This document shows positions 8,640 to 17,383 of a DNA stretch of 64,000 nucleotides, one piece after another. How positions within the stretch are numbered: the first letter of the stretch is position 1; every line of letters begins with the position of its first letter. The notes beneath the pieces were generated by a model. The model was not told where the DNA came from. It ran no database searches and worked only from the letters and a program-made list of their open reading frames with translations. The position numbers were made by a program, and so were the translations under genes. The DNA lies in assembly GCA_026398895.1 (NCBI GenBank), contig JAPLRZ010000036.1, positions 53,225 through 117,224 on the forward strand, read 5' to 3'. The stretch comes from Methylococcales bacterium (GTDB taxonomy: Bacteria; Pseudomonadota; Gammaproteobacteria; Methylococcales; Methylomonadaceae).

Positions 8640-9365
8640 TTATTTCTTTGTCCAGCGCGGCAGCCACATTTGTGCAAACGCGGTGACAAACATAACCATC
8701 GCCGCCAAACTATAACCTAAACCACCAATCATAGTAAACCAAGCACAGCTAGGCCAGAATTTGGTCAGCCACCATGAGGCAACATCTAACACCAAAAATG
8801 CAAATGGTGTTGAGATAAGAATGATTTTCCAGCGTTGATTAAATTCTGCCATGCCGAAAATCCAACCGACAAACAAGAAAATAAAACTGATACCAAATAA
8901 ATGAATATGTGAAACGCGAGTCAATGAGGCGAGACTCGCACCATGATCAACTTCCGCTAAGCTGATAGCAACTTCCTTTTTGGCAATTTCTGGCAAGCCA
9001 GATTCTGCGTCATGACACTTCGCACAATGTTTTTCAAGCAAAGGACCTACTTTTTCCCATTGTTCAGCAGGTGCTTCATCACGCGCCCATTGAATCAAAG
9101 TAAAATTAACATCTTGCGGGGCTTTATCCTTCATTTTACCAGTGAGTGCCGCTTCTAACTTAGAGCCTGAACGATTGCCATAATAACTATAAACAATATC
9201 GTCCATCGACAAGCCTGCTTTACCATCTGCCATACCATGCGTGAGCATGATTTGCGCACCTGCCATACACAAACCTAAGCCGATAGTCAGCAAGAAAGCC
9301 GTAAACAAAACTCGGTAGGTTAAAGGCAGCTTACCCAATGTTACATCACCTTTTATTTCAACCAT
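8640..9365 (-). CDS. Membrane-bound monoheme cytochrome of the electron-conduit operon
   Basis: The 241-residue inner-membrane protein has one N-terminal membrane segment (YRVLFTAFLLTIGLGLCMAG) and a periplasmic loop holding one heme site, CAKCH, near residue 115. Three C-terminal membrane segments start at about IHLFGISFIFLFVGW, and several His (HIHLF) could act as ligands. A good ribosome binding site (AGGAA) precedes the ATG. It lies after mtrB behind an intrinsic terminator. Inference: it passes electrons between the quinone pool and the periplasmic decaheme cytochrome, replacing CymA or a cytochrome bc complex. No closer family name is certain. Confidence 0.75.
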   Translation of the reverse strand: MVEIKGDVTLGKLPLTYRVLFTAFLLTIGLGLCMAGAQIMLTHGMADGKAGLSMDDIVYSYYGNRSGSKLEAALTGKMKDKAPQDVNFTLIQWARDEAPAEQWEKVGPLLEKHCAKCHDAESGLPEIAKKEVAISLAEVDHGASLASLTRVSHIHLFGISFIFLFVGWIFGMAEFNQRWKIILISTPFAFLVLDVASWWLTKFWPSCAWFTMIGGLGYSLAAMVMFVTAFAQMWLPRWTKK

Positions 9366-9456
9366 TTGTTACATTCCTAAAAATTGTGAATATTTAAGGC
9401 AACCCTAGAGCAGAGTAGCTTAAAGTTTCTATGTGGCGTTTTTTAAATAATGCCGC

Positions 9457-9502
9457 AAAAAACGACAAACAAGAATACAAAAAATTGTATCCCTGTTTGT
9501 CG
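9457..9502 (-). terminator. Intrinsic terminator after the MtrB-like gene
   Basis: On the minus strand an 18-bp stem (CGACAAACAGGGATACAA against TTGTATTCTTGTTTGTCG, two wobble pairs) is followed directly by TTTTTT. It begins 20 bp after the stop codon. Because the membrane cytochrome gene follows, it probably lowers rather than abolishes downstream expression. Confidence 0.8.
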
Positions 9503-9521
9503 CTTACAATGCGAAAATTTA

Positions 9522-11885
9522 CTAGAACTTATAGCTATAAGACAGGGCGACTACATTAGCAGTGTAACTTTGTTCCTGTAGACCTGTTGGAATAACGCGG
9601 TTTGGTGTGTAACCAAATTGCTGACCGTTGTAAAAATAGTCATTGCTATTTAATTTTTGGTACATATAACTCAAAGACAGCTTGCCATTTTCAAGGACTT
9701 TATAATTGCCCGTGAGTTTTAGACTAATGAGTTCATTTTTGATAGGTGACACAATGCCGCAAGTAAGCGAGGCAGAACTGGAGCAGGAAACCGCCGTGTT
9801 ATAAGGTACCTGAGTTGCATAGGTTGTGGTATTTAATGAATACGACATATCACCAAGAACTTCTAATTTTCCGCCTAGCAAACCAGCCTGTTTAGCAAGA
9901 AGACCGAAAGCCTGACTGTTATCATCCAGTTTATTGCTCCAGATATTTTTAGGTTCTACTATTTGAGAAGGCGTGAAAGCTGCCGTGCCATTGCCAGTAG
10001 TTCCACTGGTTAGATTTCTCTGCCCATTTTGCCAGCTCCAATAAGCAGTCACACTACCATCATCGGTATAGTTGTAAGTCGTATCGACATTAACCGCTGC
10101 TGATTGTCCATTCTGAACACCTAGCTGCGCATTGTAATCGTCATAGCTATAACGACCATTCAACGCCACATCCAGTTTTTGCGTGACTTGCCAATTAACG
10201 CCTGCTTTTCCTACATTCTGACTACGACTTGCATAAGGATAAGCGACGAAACCTTGGTAATTACCTGCGTTAAAGGCAGAGCCTGAAACAGGCGTTACTA
10301 ACGCATAATCCCCCGCATTAGCCAAGAAATTAGCCGTATCTGCACGACGGTCAGCATAGCTGTAGCCCGCGTTAAAATTAACCGCATCAATGATTTTTAA
10401 CCGATAAGTTAAACTAATTTTATCTTCTTCACTGGCAGGACTGGAAACACATTGAGCACCACCTACTACGCCATTACACCAGCGTTTGATACTCTCATGT
10501 AAATAGGCGAGATTTAAATTCTGACCCTTGGTCAGACGGTAATCCGCCGCCGCTTCGTATTGCAACTTTCTGTTGCTGTAGGGTGTATTGACCCCCGTGT
10601 AAGCGGCATTAGCGATATTCTTGTATTTATAGACATTCGAATCTGTGCGGTTATCGCGCTCATCGAATTTAAACCCAGCACTCAAATTAAGGTCTTTGAA
10701 GCTCTTATCGGTTAACTTGATGTCCCCATGCGTGGTTTCCACAACACCATTCAGCGAGGAGACGGGTAATCCGTTCGTCTGCATCATATTGTAAGGATTA
10801 GGGGTATTGCCGATGGGCTGCACTATGAGGGTGGGCGCGTAACTATCGTTTTGCTTGTTATAGCTATAAGAAAAACCGCCTGCCAGTTTGGTGGTAGCTG
10901 AAAAATCATAACCACCTGACAAATTCGCTTGGTGAAGACTGTTGCTAGGAGCGGTACTCATGGTGTTATTGATATAGCAATTGATACCCACACAACGACT
11001 TGCAGCAGTAGTCAGCGGATTTTGCCAACTGACACTGTTATAGTCGTCATGGAATAACGAGCCATAATAACCAGCAGTTAGATGACTTTTGTCACCCACC
11101 CAGTTTAGTGCCGCCGTGATGTTATCGGTGCTGTAACTGGTGGGGTTCATGATGATGCTGTTGCCTTCGGCACGTCCAGTAGAGCCACCAAGAAGATTTA
11201 TCCCACTACCCAAAGATCCAGTGCCGATAAGCTTGGCACCTGATTGTTCAAGGTGATTGTAATCAATCTGCGCACTTAACTGATCGGTGAACGAAAATGA
11301 AGTACCGACAGAACCGTTTCGGCGTGTGGTGTACTCTTTTTCAGTATGAAACGCATAGGCTTGGTTAGGAGTCAGGCGATTTGCACTGGGTTGCCCCGTC
11401 GCTGAGTTAATCCCGCCAAAATTGCTAGGCAGGGTAAAATTATTCCCGCCTGTATTCTCTAGGAACGGTGTTTGATAGGTATCAGTGATGTTATGACGCA
11501 ATTCATCGTAGCCTATACCGAACTTCCATTTGCCCTGTTCGCCTACCGATGCACCCAGATTACGCGAGGTTGTACCGAGATCAGAGCCGTTTAACTTCCA
11601 GCGCAATGCGCTGTTTTTGTCACGGTCGTAGCCATCTCCGCCGCGCACATCAAAACCACCCAGACCATAAAATCCCTTTGTATTTAAGCCGTTGTATTGA
11701 CCGAATCGAGCCGAGTTTTCGCTGGAATACAAAGCACCAAAGTCCACAGAGCGGGTAGGTTTTGTTAAAGCATCTGCATCATCTGCTGCATAAGCACTCA
11801 GTGGCAGAGCAATAGTTGTTACTAATGCGCAACGTACCGCTAACGCTAAGAGTCTGACATTCATTTTTTCATTACGAGTTTTCAT
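9522..11885 (-). CDS. MtrB/PioB-family outer-membrane beta-barrel
   Basis: This porin-like barrel sheathes a decaheme cytochrome and carries electrons across the outer membrane. The 787-residue protein has a signal peptide (ALAVRCALVTTIALPLSAYA), alternating strands rich in Y, N, G and S throughout, and a C-terminal strand ending VALSYSYKF with the terminal Phe typical of outer-membrane proteins. Length and composition fit MtrB/PioB, and the MtrA/DmsE-type cytochrome directly upstream (15-bp gap) supports the pairing. The start ATG has GGAG 6 nt upstream; an ATG six codons in is possible. No surface OmcA/MtrC-type cytochrome is present in the window. Confidence 0.9.
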   Translation of the reverse strand: MKTRNEKMNVRLLALAVRCALVTTIALPLSAYAADDADALTKPTRSVDFGALYSSENSARFGQYNGLNTKGFYGLGGFDVRGGDGYDRDKNSALRWKLNGSDLGTTSRNLGASVGEQGKWKFGIGYDELRHNITDTYQTPFLENTGGNNFTLPSNFGGINSATGQPSANRLTPNQAYAFHTEKEYTTRRNGSVGTSFSFTDQLSAQIDYNHLEQSGAKLIGTGSLGSGINLLGGSTGRAEGNSIIMNPTSYSTDNITAALNWVGDKSHLTAGYYGSLFHDDYNSVSWQNPLTTAASRCVGINCYINNTMSTAPSNSLHQANLSGGYDFSATTKLAGGFSYSYNKQNDSYAPTLIVQPIGNTPNPYNMMQTNGLPVSSLNGVVETTHGDIKLTDKSFKDLNLSAGFKFDERDNRTDSNVYKYKNIANAAYTGVNTPYSNRKLQYEAAADYRLTKGQNLNLAYLHESIKRWCNGVVGGAQCVSSPASEEDKISLTYRLKIIDAVNFNAGYSYADRRADTANFLANAGDYALVTPVSGSAFNAGNYQGFVAYPYASRSQNVGKAGVNWQVTQKLDVALNGRYSYDDYNAQLGVQNGQSAAVNVDTTYNYTDDGSVTAYWSWQNGQRNLTSGTTGNGTAAFTPSQIVEPKNIWSNKLDDNSQAFGLLAKQAGLLGGKLEVLGDMSYSLNTTTYATQVPYNTAVSCSSSASLTCGIVSPIKNELISLKLTGNYKVLENGKLSLSYMYQKLNSNDYFYNGQQFGYTPNRVIPTGLQEQSYTANVVALSYSYKF

Positions 11886-11900
11886 GATTATCTCCGTGTG

Positions 11901-12854
11901 TTAGCGTTGCAAGAGTGCGCCAGCTGGATCATTTGAACCATGCACCATGCTGTGGCAATTCGTACAAGCCCGACCCGTAAAGCTCTCGCTTGGTGCGACA
12001 GTTAAGCCACCTTGTAACCCTTCGACATTTCCAGCCGCAGGATTTTTACTGACGTGTGGACCATCGTGGCACTCAGCACACATGAATGGAGCGCGAGATT
12101 TGAGCAACGGTGTAATGTTAGAGCCGTGTGGCGTATGGCACAGCGTACAATCTTCAGTCGCAGGTTGATGTTCCCACAAGAAAGGACCGCGTTTTTCAGC
12201 GTGACAGGTATAGCACGTTTCGGTGGTCGTATTTTTAACTAGCATTTTTGGACCCGCTGAACCATGTGGATTATGGCAATCGGCACAAGCGACTTTGCCT
12301 TCACCAATCGGATGATGCGAAAATTTGTTAATTTGTGTTCTTTGGTCTTTATGGCAAGCAAAGCAAACATCGGGTTGCGTTTTTTTGTCGCGTACTTTGT
12401 CATGTGCAGTGTGAGTTTCGTGGCATGAGGTACAGGCAACGTCAGCAGTCTGATGAGCACTGCTCTCCCAGTGAGTACGTTTTTGATCTTTTCCATGACA
12501 AGTTAGGCACGCCTTATTCTGGTCTTTTGCCTCACTTGGTGCATGACTACCCACACTCTTTTTTCCAAAGATAACATCGGGAGCTGCACTCTTGCTGCTC
12601 AGATGTTTTTCGCTCTCGCCATGACAAGATTGACAAGAGGGTGTGCGTGAATCGGCTTTATTACCATGCGCAGTCTGATAGATGGAAAGAATGGGTTTGC
12701 TTTCGTTTTCGTCATGACAACGTGTACAAACCGAATCTCTATCTAATGCTTCAGATTTAGCAGTGGTTTTTGTATCAGGTGCAGGTGTATTTTCGGCGTA
12801 TGCAGACCCAATAGCGAGTGTGCATAACAGGATAATCTGGATTAATATTTTCAT
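11901..12854 (-). CDS. Periplasmic decaheme cytochrome c, MtrA/DmsE type
   Basis: Ten CxxCH heme-attachment sites are present in order: CTRCH, CQSCH, CLTCH, CTSCH, CFACH, CADCH, CYTCH, CTLCH, CAECH and CTNCH. This is the MtrA/PioA/DmsE decaheme pattern. The signal peptide (MKILIQIILLCTLAIGSAYA) begins at the ATG at 12854, which has AAGGA upstream. An ATG 13 codons earlier would place residues before the signal and is less likely. The product, about 317 residues, is expected to insert into the MtrB-like barrel encoded next and form a trans-outer-membrane wire. The direction of electron flow (metal reduction, or oxidation of an outside donor as with PioAB) cannot be told from sequence. Confidence 0.92.
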   Translation of the reverse strand: MKILIQIILLCTLAIGSAYAENTPAPDTKTTAKSEALDRDSVCTRCHDENESKPILSIYQTAHGNKADSRTPSCQSCHGESEKHLSSKSAAPDVIFGKKSVGSHAPSEAKDQNKACLTCHGKDQKRTHWESSAHQTADVACTSCHETHTAHDKVRDKKTQPDVCFACHKDQRTQINKFSHHPIGEGKVACADCHNPHGSAGPKMLVKNTTTETCYTCHAEKRGPFLWEHQPATEDCTLCHTPHGSNITPLLKSRAPFMCAECHDGPHVSKNPAAGNVEGLQGGLTVAPSESFTGRACTNCHSMVHGSNDPAGALLQR

Positions 12855-12948
12855 TGGCTGGTAGTCCTTGCAAGTTTTAACATCCACAGACAACGCTCAT
12901 AATAGGTAATGAGAGCGTTGATATTCTGTTGACTAAGAAGATACTGGA

Positions 12949-13293
12949 TTAAAGGGACAGAATCCAATCCACTAAATTCTTGGTCGCTTTTGGATTGTCT
13001 GATTTCAAAATCGCGTGCGCTTCCTCATGACCATCAGGAAATTTGGCTTTTTCGCCTGAACTTAGGTGCTTTAACAACTTCTCTTCACCTTTAAGATCAG
13101 CCTTAAATTTTGCTGCGATTTTGTTCCATGCAGGACCATCTTTATCCTTGTCAACACCGTGGCAGGTAAAACAATGATTTTCTTTAGCTAACGCTTTTGC
13201 AGCATCAACATCAACCTCTGCATTAGCAGAAAAACAAAACGTGCTAAATGCGATTGCAAGGAGAGTTTTTTGACTCGATTGTAAATATTTCAT
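12949..13293 (-). CDS. Small periplasmic class I cytochrome c
   Basis: The 114-residue exported protein has a signal peptide ending SANAEVD, one heme site CFTCH (near residue 40), and DGPAWNKIAAKF and a late Ile/Leu-rich helix as in c551/c552-type cytochromes. A Met axial ligand is not obvious after the heme site, which is worth checking. It is the first gene of the minus-strand conduit operon, with AGGGG upstream of the ATG. It probably shuttles electrons between the decaheme cytochrome and a respiratory complex. Confidence 0.85.
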   Translation of the reverse strand: MKYLQSSQKTLLAIAFSTFCFSANAEVDVDAAKALAKENHCFTCHGVDKDKDGPAWNKIAAKFKADLKGEEKLLKHLSSGEKAKFPDGHEEAHAILKSDNPKATKNLVDWILSL

Positions 13294-13895
13294 AAATGTA
13301 CCCCTACTTTAAGTTTAAATTAATATTATTATTTTCTGTCAGGGTAATTGACTAGCAGTGTTATTGTCAAATTAAATACTGATGACAATTAGCCCAATAA
13401 AGCGGTATTTGTTTCTCACTTTATGAGGTAAAAATACTATTTATCAATTAAAACACAACACATAATCCCCTAAAAGCAACGAAATGAAGCGTAAATGCAG
13501 ATAAAAGCGAGCTTAGCTCATCCGCTACCCATGCCAATAAACACTGGTTTTGGTAATCCTTTTAACAAATTTTTAAGTATTTTTCCTGCAATAATTGCGC
13601 AAAATTTTCGGTGGGTGGTGGTTTATTTTTTAGCTAACCTAGCGATATTAATGACTTATATGACTATAAGTCATACTAACAAGCTAAAGGCAACAGATTT
13701 AACCCACTATCCCCTGCTATGAAATCACTTTGATTTTTACCACTAGTAAAATTTTTTAACATGAGAGGGTTTTCCGTGAATGCACTGTTTCCAGATTGAT
13801 TTTAATAAGTGAGGTGTTACCATTGACCCACTCCTTTGAAGGCTTTTCTATTAGAACTAAAGGAAAAATGAACCTAAACGCAATAAGAGGAAACT
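13294..13895. promoter_or_regulatory. Divergent control region between the conduit operon and hoxF
   Basis: About 600 bp separate the two divergent operons and I see no convincing gene in it. It contains an inverted repeat ATTGTCA ... TGACAAT at 13363-13389, whose minus-strand reading includes a perfect -35 box TTGACA. It also contains a 24-bp dyad at 13651-13674 and a TTGACC (17 nt) TTCTAT promoter-like pair beginning near 13822, upstream of hoxF. These are pattern matches only. Confidence 0.4.
13651..13674. promoter_or_regulatory. Operator-like dyad
   Basis: The sequence has perfect 9-bp arms ATGACTTAT and ATAAGTCAT around a 6-bp centre, with ATGACT also directly repeated. It lies about 220 bp upstream of hoxF and about 360 bp upstream of the cytochrome operon. 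It does not match FNR, NtrC or sigma-54 consensus sites. The binding protein is unknown. Confidence 0.35.
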
Positions 13896-15680
13896 ATGGA
13901 ATCATTTATTGATGAAACGCTGAAAAAATATCAACATCAAACCACTCCACTATTAATGGTATTGCGTGACGTGCAAGCGCAGTATTTTCACATTCCTAAA
14001 CAAGCGGTCGAATTAATCGCTAAAGGCTTAGAGATACCCAGAACACAAATTGTCGCGGTGGTAGAGTTTTATCACTTTTTTTCTTTTGAACCGCGTGGTC
14101 GTTATGACATTTTTCTCAGCGATTCAATTACCGATCTTATGTTAGGAAAAAAGGCATTAGCAGATTATTTATGTGCCAAATTGCAAACCCCGCTAGGAAC
14201 AGTGCGGGCTGACGGGCTAGTGAGTATTGATAACACTGCCTGTACAGGCTTGTGCGATCAAGGCCCTGCGCTATTGGTTAATGGCTATGCGATTGGTCAA
14301 CTCAGTGAACAGCGGATTGATCGTATCGTTACTTTGATTGAGCAAAACCGTCCCGTCACTGAATGGGATAGCGATTTATTTGAAGTTTACGATAATATTC
14401 AGCAGCCTGGTTTGTTATTAAATACCAAGTTACCACGCGGCGCGGCGTTGACAGCTGCATGGCAACGCGGTTTAACTGAAACCTTAGATGACATTAAAGC
14501 CTCTGGATTGCGTGGGCGTGGCGGAGCAGGGTTTACCACCGCAATGAAATGGGCATCGTGTCGCGCCACAGAAGAAACTGAGCGTTATGTGGTCTGCAAT
14601 GCCGATGAAGGTGAACCTGGTACGTTTAAAGATAGGGTATTGCTCAACAGTTATACTCACGATATTTTTGAAGGTATGACCATTTGCGCAGCTATTCTTG
14701 GCGCACATAAAGGTTTTGTTTATTTACGCGGCGAATACTTGCATTTGTTTAATAAATTAAATGCTGTCCTTGAAGAACGTCGTGCGGCGGGTTTATTGGG
14801 CGATAATATTTTAGGCTATGGCTGGAAATTTGATATTGAAATCCGTCTGGGTGCAGGTTCTTATGTGTGCGGTGAAAGTTCCGCGTTATTAGAATCACTG
14901 GAAGGCAAAATGGGCATTCCGCGTAATCGTCCACCAAGTTCAATTATCAAAGGTTATTTAGCCAAACCGACGGTATTAAACAATGTAGAAACCTTTGTTG
15001 CAGCGGCACATATTGCGTGGCAGGGTAGTGAATGGTTTGCTAGTTGTGGCACAGAAAAATCTAAAGGCACTAAGATACTGAGTATTTGCGGTGACTGCGA
15101 GCGACCAGGTATTTACGAATATCCCTTTGGTACAAGCCTTAAAGAAGTGTTAAAAGATTGCGGTGCGAGCGATGTATTGGGCGTGCAAGTCGGCGGCCCA
15201 TCGGGTACGTTTGTGTCTACGCGTGAATCTGACGGCATATTAACCTTTGAAGAGCTATCAACAGGCGGCGCGTTTATTATCTTTAATCACAGTCGCAATA
15301 TTTTTGATATTGTGCAGAATTTTACTCACTTCTTTGCTGAGGAAAGTTGTGGATTTTGTACGCCGTGTCGTGTCGGTACATCGTTACTAAAAAAGCAATT
15401 TGATAAAATTCATTCAGGACATGGTTCTGCGGGCGACATCAAAGAATTGCAAGACATCGCCAAGTTAATTAAAAGCACCAGTCATTGTGGCTTAGGGCAA
15501 ACAGCGGCTGAACCGATTTTAACCACGCTGGAGCGTTATCCTAATTTGTATGAAAGGCAGATTAAACAACAGCACTCTTTTGATCCTGTTTTTGATTTAG
15601 ATGGTTCACTCGCCGTGGCTAGGAAAATGAGTGGTCGTGATGATGGTCACGCACATTTAACACAAGTGGAGAAAAAATAA
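13896..15680 (+). CDS. hoxF: HoxF, diaphorase large subunit of NAD-reducing hydrogenase
   Basis: This is the NAD(H)/FMN-binding subunit of a bidirectional NAD-linked [NiFe] hydrogenase. The 594-residue protein has an N-terminal NuoE-like part (1 to about 165) in which only the CTGLC half of the [2Fe-2S] site is visible (C116, C120). A NuoF-like part follows: GLRGRGGAGF for FMN, CNADEGEPGTFKDR for NADH, and ESCGFCTPCRVG plus HCGLG for a [4Fe-4S] cluster. The fused layout and length match soluble HoxF. The first Cys pair of the NuoE site also looks incomplete in the well-known Cupriavidus HoxF. AGAGGA precedes the ATG. hoxU follows with a TAATG overlap. Confidence 0.92.
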   Translation: MESFIDETLKKYQHQTTPLLMVLRDVQAQYFHIPKQAVELIAKGLEIPRTQIVAVVEFYHFFSFEPRGRYDIFLSDSITDLMLGKKALADYLCAKLQTPLGTVRADGLVSIDNTACTGLCDQGPALLVNGYAIGQLSEQRIDRIVTLIEQNRPVTEWDSDLFEVYDNIQQPGLLLNTKLPRGAALTAAWQRGLTETLDDIKASGLRGRGGAGFTTAMKWASCRATEETERYVVCNADEGEPGTFKDRVLLNSYTHDIFEGMTICAAILGAHKGFVYLRGEYLHLFNKLNAVLEERRAAGLLGDNILGYGWKFDIEIRLGAGSYVCGESSALLESLEGKMGIPRNRPPSSIIKGYLAKPTVLNNVETFVAAAHIAWQGSEWFASCGTEKSKGTKILSICGDCERPGIYEYPFGTSLKEVLKDCGASDVLGVQVGGPSGTFVSTRESDGILTFEELSTGGAFIIFNHSRNIFDIVQNFTHFFAEESCGFCTPCRVGTSLLKKQFDKIHSGHGSAGDIKELQDIAKLIKSTSHCGLGQTAAEPILTTLERYPNLYERQIKQQHSFDPVFDLDGSLAVARKMSGRDDGHAHLTQVEKK

Positions 15681-16387
15681 TGGCTCACATAACCATAGAT
15701 GGACAAATAGTGCCTTTTGAAGCAGGGCAAACGGTGATGGAAGCGGCGATGGCAGCAGGGGTTTATATTCCGCATTTATGTCATCACCCTGACTTTACTC
15801 CGCACGGTAGCTGTAGACAGTGTACCGTGACGCTAAAAAATGGTTGGAATATCACCGCTTGTACTGCGCGTGCCGCTGAAGGGCAAGAAATCAGTAACAA
15901 TACCGAAGAGCTAAATCTGGTTCGTAAACGGCTTACCCAAATGCTGTTTGTCGAAGGCAATCATTTTTGCCCAGCGTGTGAAAAAACGGGTAACTGCCAA
16001 TTGCAAGGAGTCGCTTATCATTTGAATATGATGAGTAATCACTATCCACAGTTTTACGCATTACGCGATGTGGATGCCACCCATCCAGACATATTACTGG
16101 ATCGTAACCGTTGTATTTTTTGTAATCTGTGTGTGCGTGCCAGTCATGCGGAAGGCAAAGACGTATTTGCTATTGCAGGGCGCGGCATTAATAAACATCT
16201 GGTGGTGAATTCCGAATCAGGAAAATTAATCGATAGTGAATTAACGGCTGATGATAGAGCAGCCAATATTTGCCCAACAGGCGCGTTGTTAGTCAGAGGT
16301 AAAGCCTTTCAAGCCCCTATTGGTCAACGGTTATACGACCATCATGATATAGATGAAATCACATTAGGAGGCAGACATGGCGGCTAA
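15680..16387 (+). CDS. hoxU: HoxU, iron-sulfur subunit of the diaphorase
   Basis: This subunit wires electrons between HoxF and HoxY. The 235-residue protein has an N-terminal plant-type [2Fe-2S] site (PHLCHH, then CRQC and a later Cys), a His-Cys3 site (HFCPACEKTGNC) like NuoG, and C-terminal ferredoxin-type cysteines (CIFCNLC and NICPTGAL). The ATG overlaps the hoxF stop, and its 3' end overlaps hoxY, which indicates translational coupling. Confidence 0.92.
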   Translation: MAHITIDGQIVPFEAGQTVMEAAMAAGVYIPHLCHHPDFTPHGSCRQCTVTLKNGWNITACTARAAEGQEISNNTEELNLVRKRLTQMLFVEGNHFCPACEKTGNCQLQGVAYHLNMMSNHYPQFYALRDVDATHPDILLDRNRCIFCNLCVRASHAEGKDVFAIAGRGINKHLVVNSESGKLIDSELTADDRAANICPTGALLVRGKAFQAPIGQRLYDHHDIDEITLGGRHGG

Positions 16388-16916
16388 ACTTAAATTAGCG
16401 ACCACCTCGTTGGCTGGGTGTTTTGGTTGTCATATGTCATTTTTAGACATTGATGAGCGCATTATGCAGTTGGTTGAATTGGTCGAATTTGACCGCTCAC
16501 CACTGACCGACATAAAAAACTGCTCACCGTGCGACATTGGTTTAATTGAAGGCGGCGTGTGTAATGCCGACAACGTTCATGTATTACGCGAATTTCGCAA
16601 CAATTGTAAAATTTTAGTTGCCGTAGGTGCGTGTGCCATTAACGGAGGCTTGCCTGCGATGCGTAATTCAATTCCTCTTGAAGACTGTTTACGCGAATCT
16701 TATGTAAACTGCATCGGTATAGAAAATCCACAAATTCCCAATGATCCTGAATTGCCGTTATTGTTAAATCAAGTGCATCCAATTCATGAAGTGGTGAGAA
16801 TTGATTATTCATTGCCTGGTTGCCCGCCGTCTGCGGATGTGTTTTGGAAGTTTTTAACCGATTTAATAGAAGGGCATGAACCCAGTTTGAATTACGATTT
16901 GGTTTATTACGATTAG
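16377..16916 (+). CDS. hoxY: HoxY, small subunit of the NAD-reducing [NiFe] hydrogenase
   Basis: This subunit carries the iron-sulfur cluster next to the NiFe site. The 179-residue protein has LAGCFGCHMSFLDID at the N terminus, GACAINGGLPAMRN in the middle and PGCPPSAD near the end, the expected cluster ligands. GGAGG lies just upstream of the ATG. The gene normally followed by the catalytic subunit hoxH is instead followed by repeats and a terminator. No hoxH or hydrogenase protease gene occurs anywhere in this window. Confidence 0.92.
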   Translation: MAAKLKLATTSLAGCFGCHMSFLDIDERIMQLVELVEFDRSPLTDIKNCSPCDIGLIEGGVCNADNVHVLREFRNNCKILVAVGACAINGGLPAMRNSIPLEDCLRESYVNCIGIENPQIPNDPELPLLLNQVHPIHEVVRIDYSLPGCPPSADVFWKFLTDLIEGHEPSLNYDLVYYD

Positions 16917-16924
16917 TGATGTCG

Positions 16925-16992
16925 TGAACGTAGAATGTAGGTTGGGGTTCGTTACCTCACCGCAACCTACACAAACCCAACGTATGCGGTAC
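16925..16992. repeat. Dispersed palindrome after hoxY (GTAGGTTGGG type)
   Basis: Imperfect arms AATGTAGGTTGGGGTTCG and CCGCAACCTACACAAACCC begin 9 bp after the hoxY stop. This belongs to a different family from the other palindromes in the window. Confidence 0.65.
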
Positions 16993-17017
16993 ATTTAGAT
17001 TCCATTGTCTATAGTTC

Positions 17018-17073
17018 GGAGTCCAAGGCATGACTTGGACGACACAAAACCTCCAAAACGTGTTTTGGACTCC
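17018..17073. repeat. GGAGTCCAAGGCATGACTTG palindromic module
   Basis: This is a second copy of the module inside the element at 6909-7009, here framed by ATTGTCTATAG on the left and CAATAGAC on the right instead of the GTAGTGGG ends. A lone CCCACTACC lies just downstream (about 17089). Confidence 0.8.
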
Positions 17074-17219
17074 TAAACAATAGACACACCCACTACCGAT
17101 TAGTGGTACTGAAATAGGCGCAGATTATTTTACAGAGGCTTGTCTAGCCTAAGTGAACTGTGCAAAACTTTGTTCACTTATTCACGCTTTGCACGATTTT
17201 AACGAAAATTGTAGTAAGT

Positions 17220-17256
17220 AGCCCGCATAAAATGTAACCAAATGCGGGGCTTTTTG
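17220..17256 (+). terminator. Intrinsic terminator between hoxY and cimA
   Basis: The stem AGCCCGCAT / ATGCGGGGCT (one bulge) is followed by TTTTT. It probably ends the hox transcript. It could also act as an attenuator in the long leader of the citramalate synthase gene, but no leader peptide rich in Ile or Leu codons was found. The rest of the 16917-17383 gap shows an inverted repeat TAAGTGAAC ... GTTCACTTA at about 17150-17180 and no gene. Confidence 0.7.
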
Positions 17257-17383
17257 CCAAGATAATACGCTTTTTGTTCATTTCATCTCGTATTCCGTTT
17301 TGCTCCATGTGATGCTACGCTTTAAAATGAGCGGTTATCTTACAACACACAATCACTCCTAAAAAATTATAGGCGCATAAAAT

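Noticed and set aside
13495..13722. 75-codon open frame between the cytochrome operon and hoxF
   Set aside because: No ribosome binding site, and it covers the operator-like dyad in the divergent control region.
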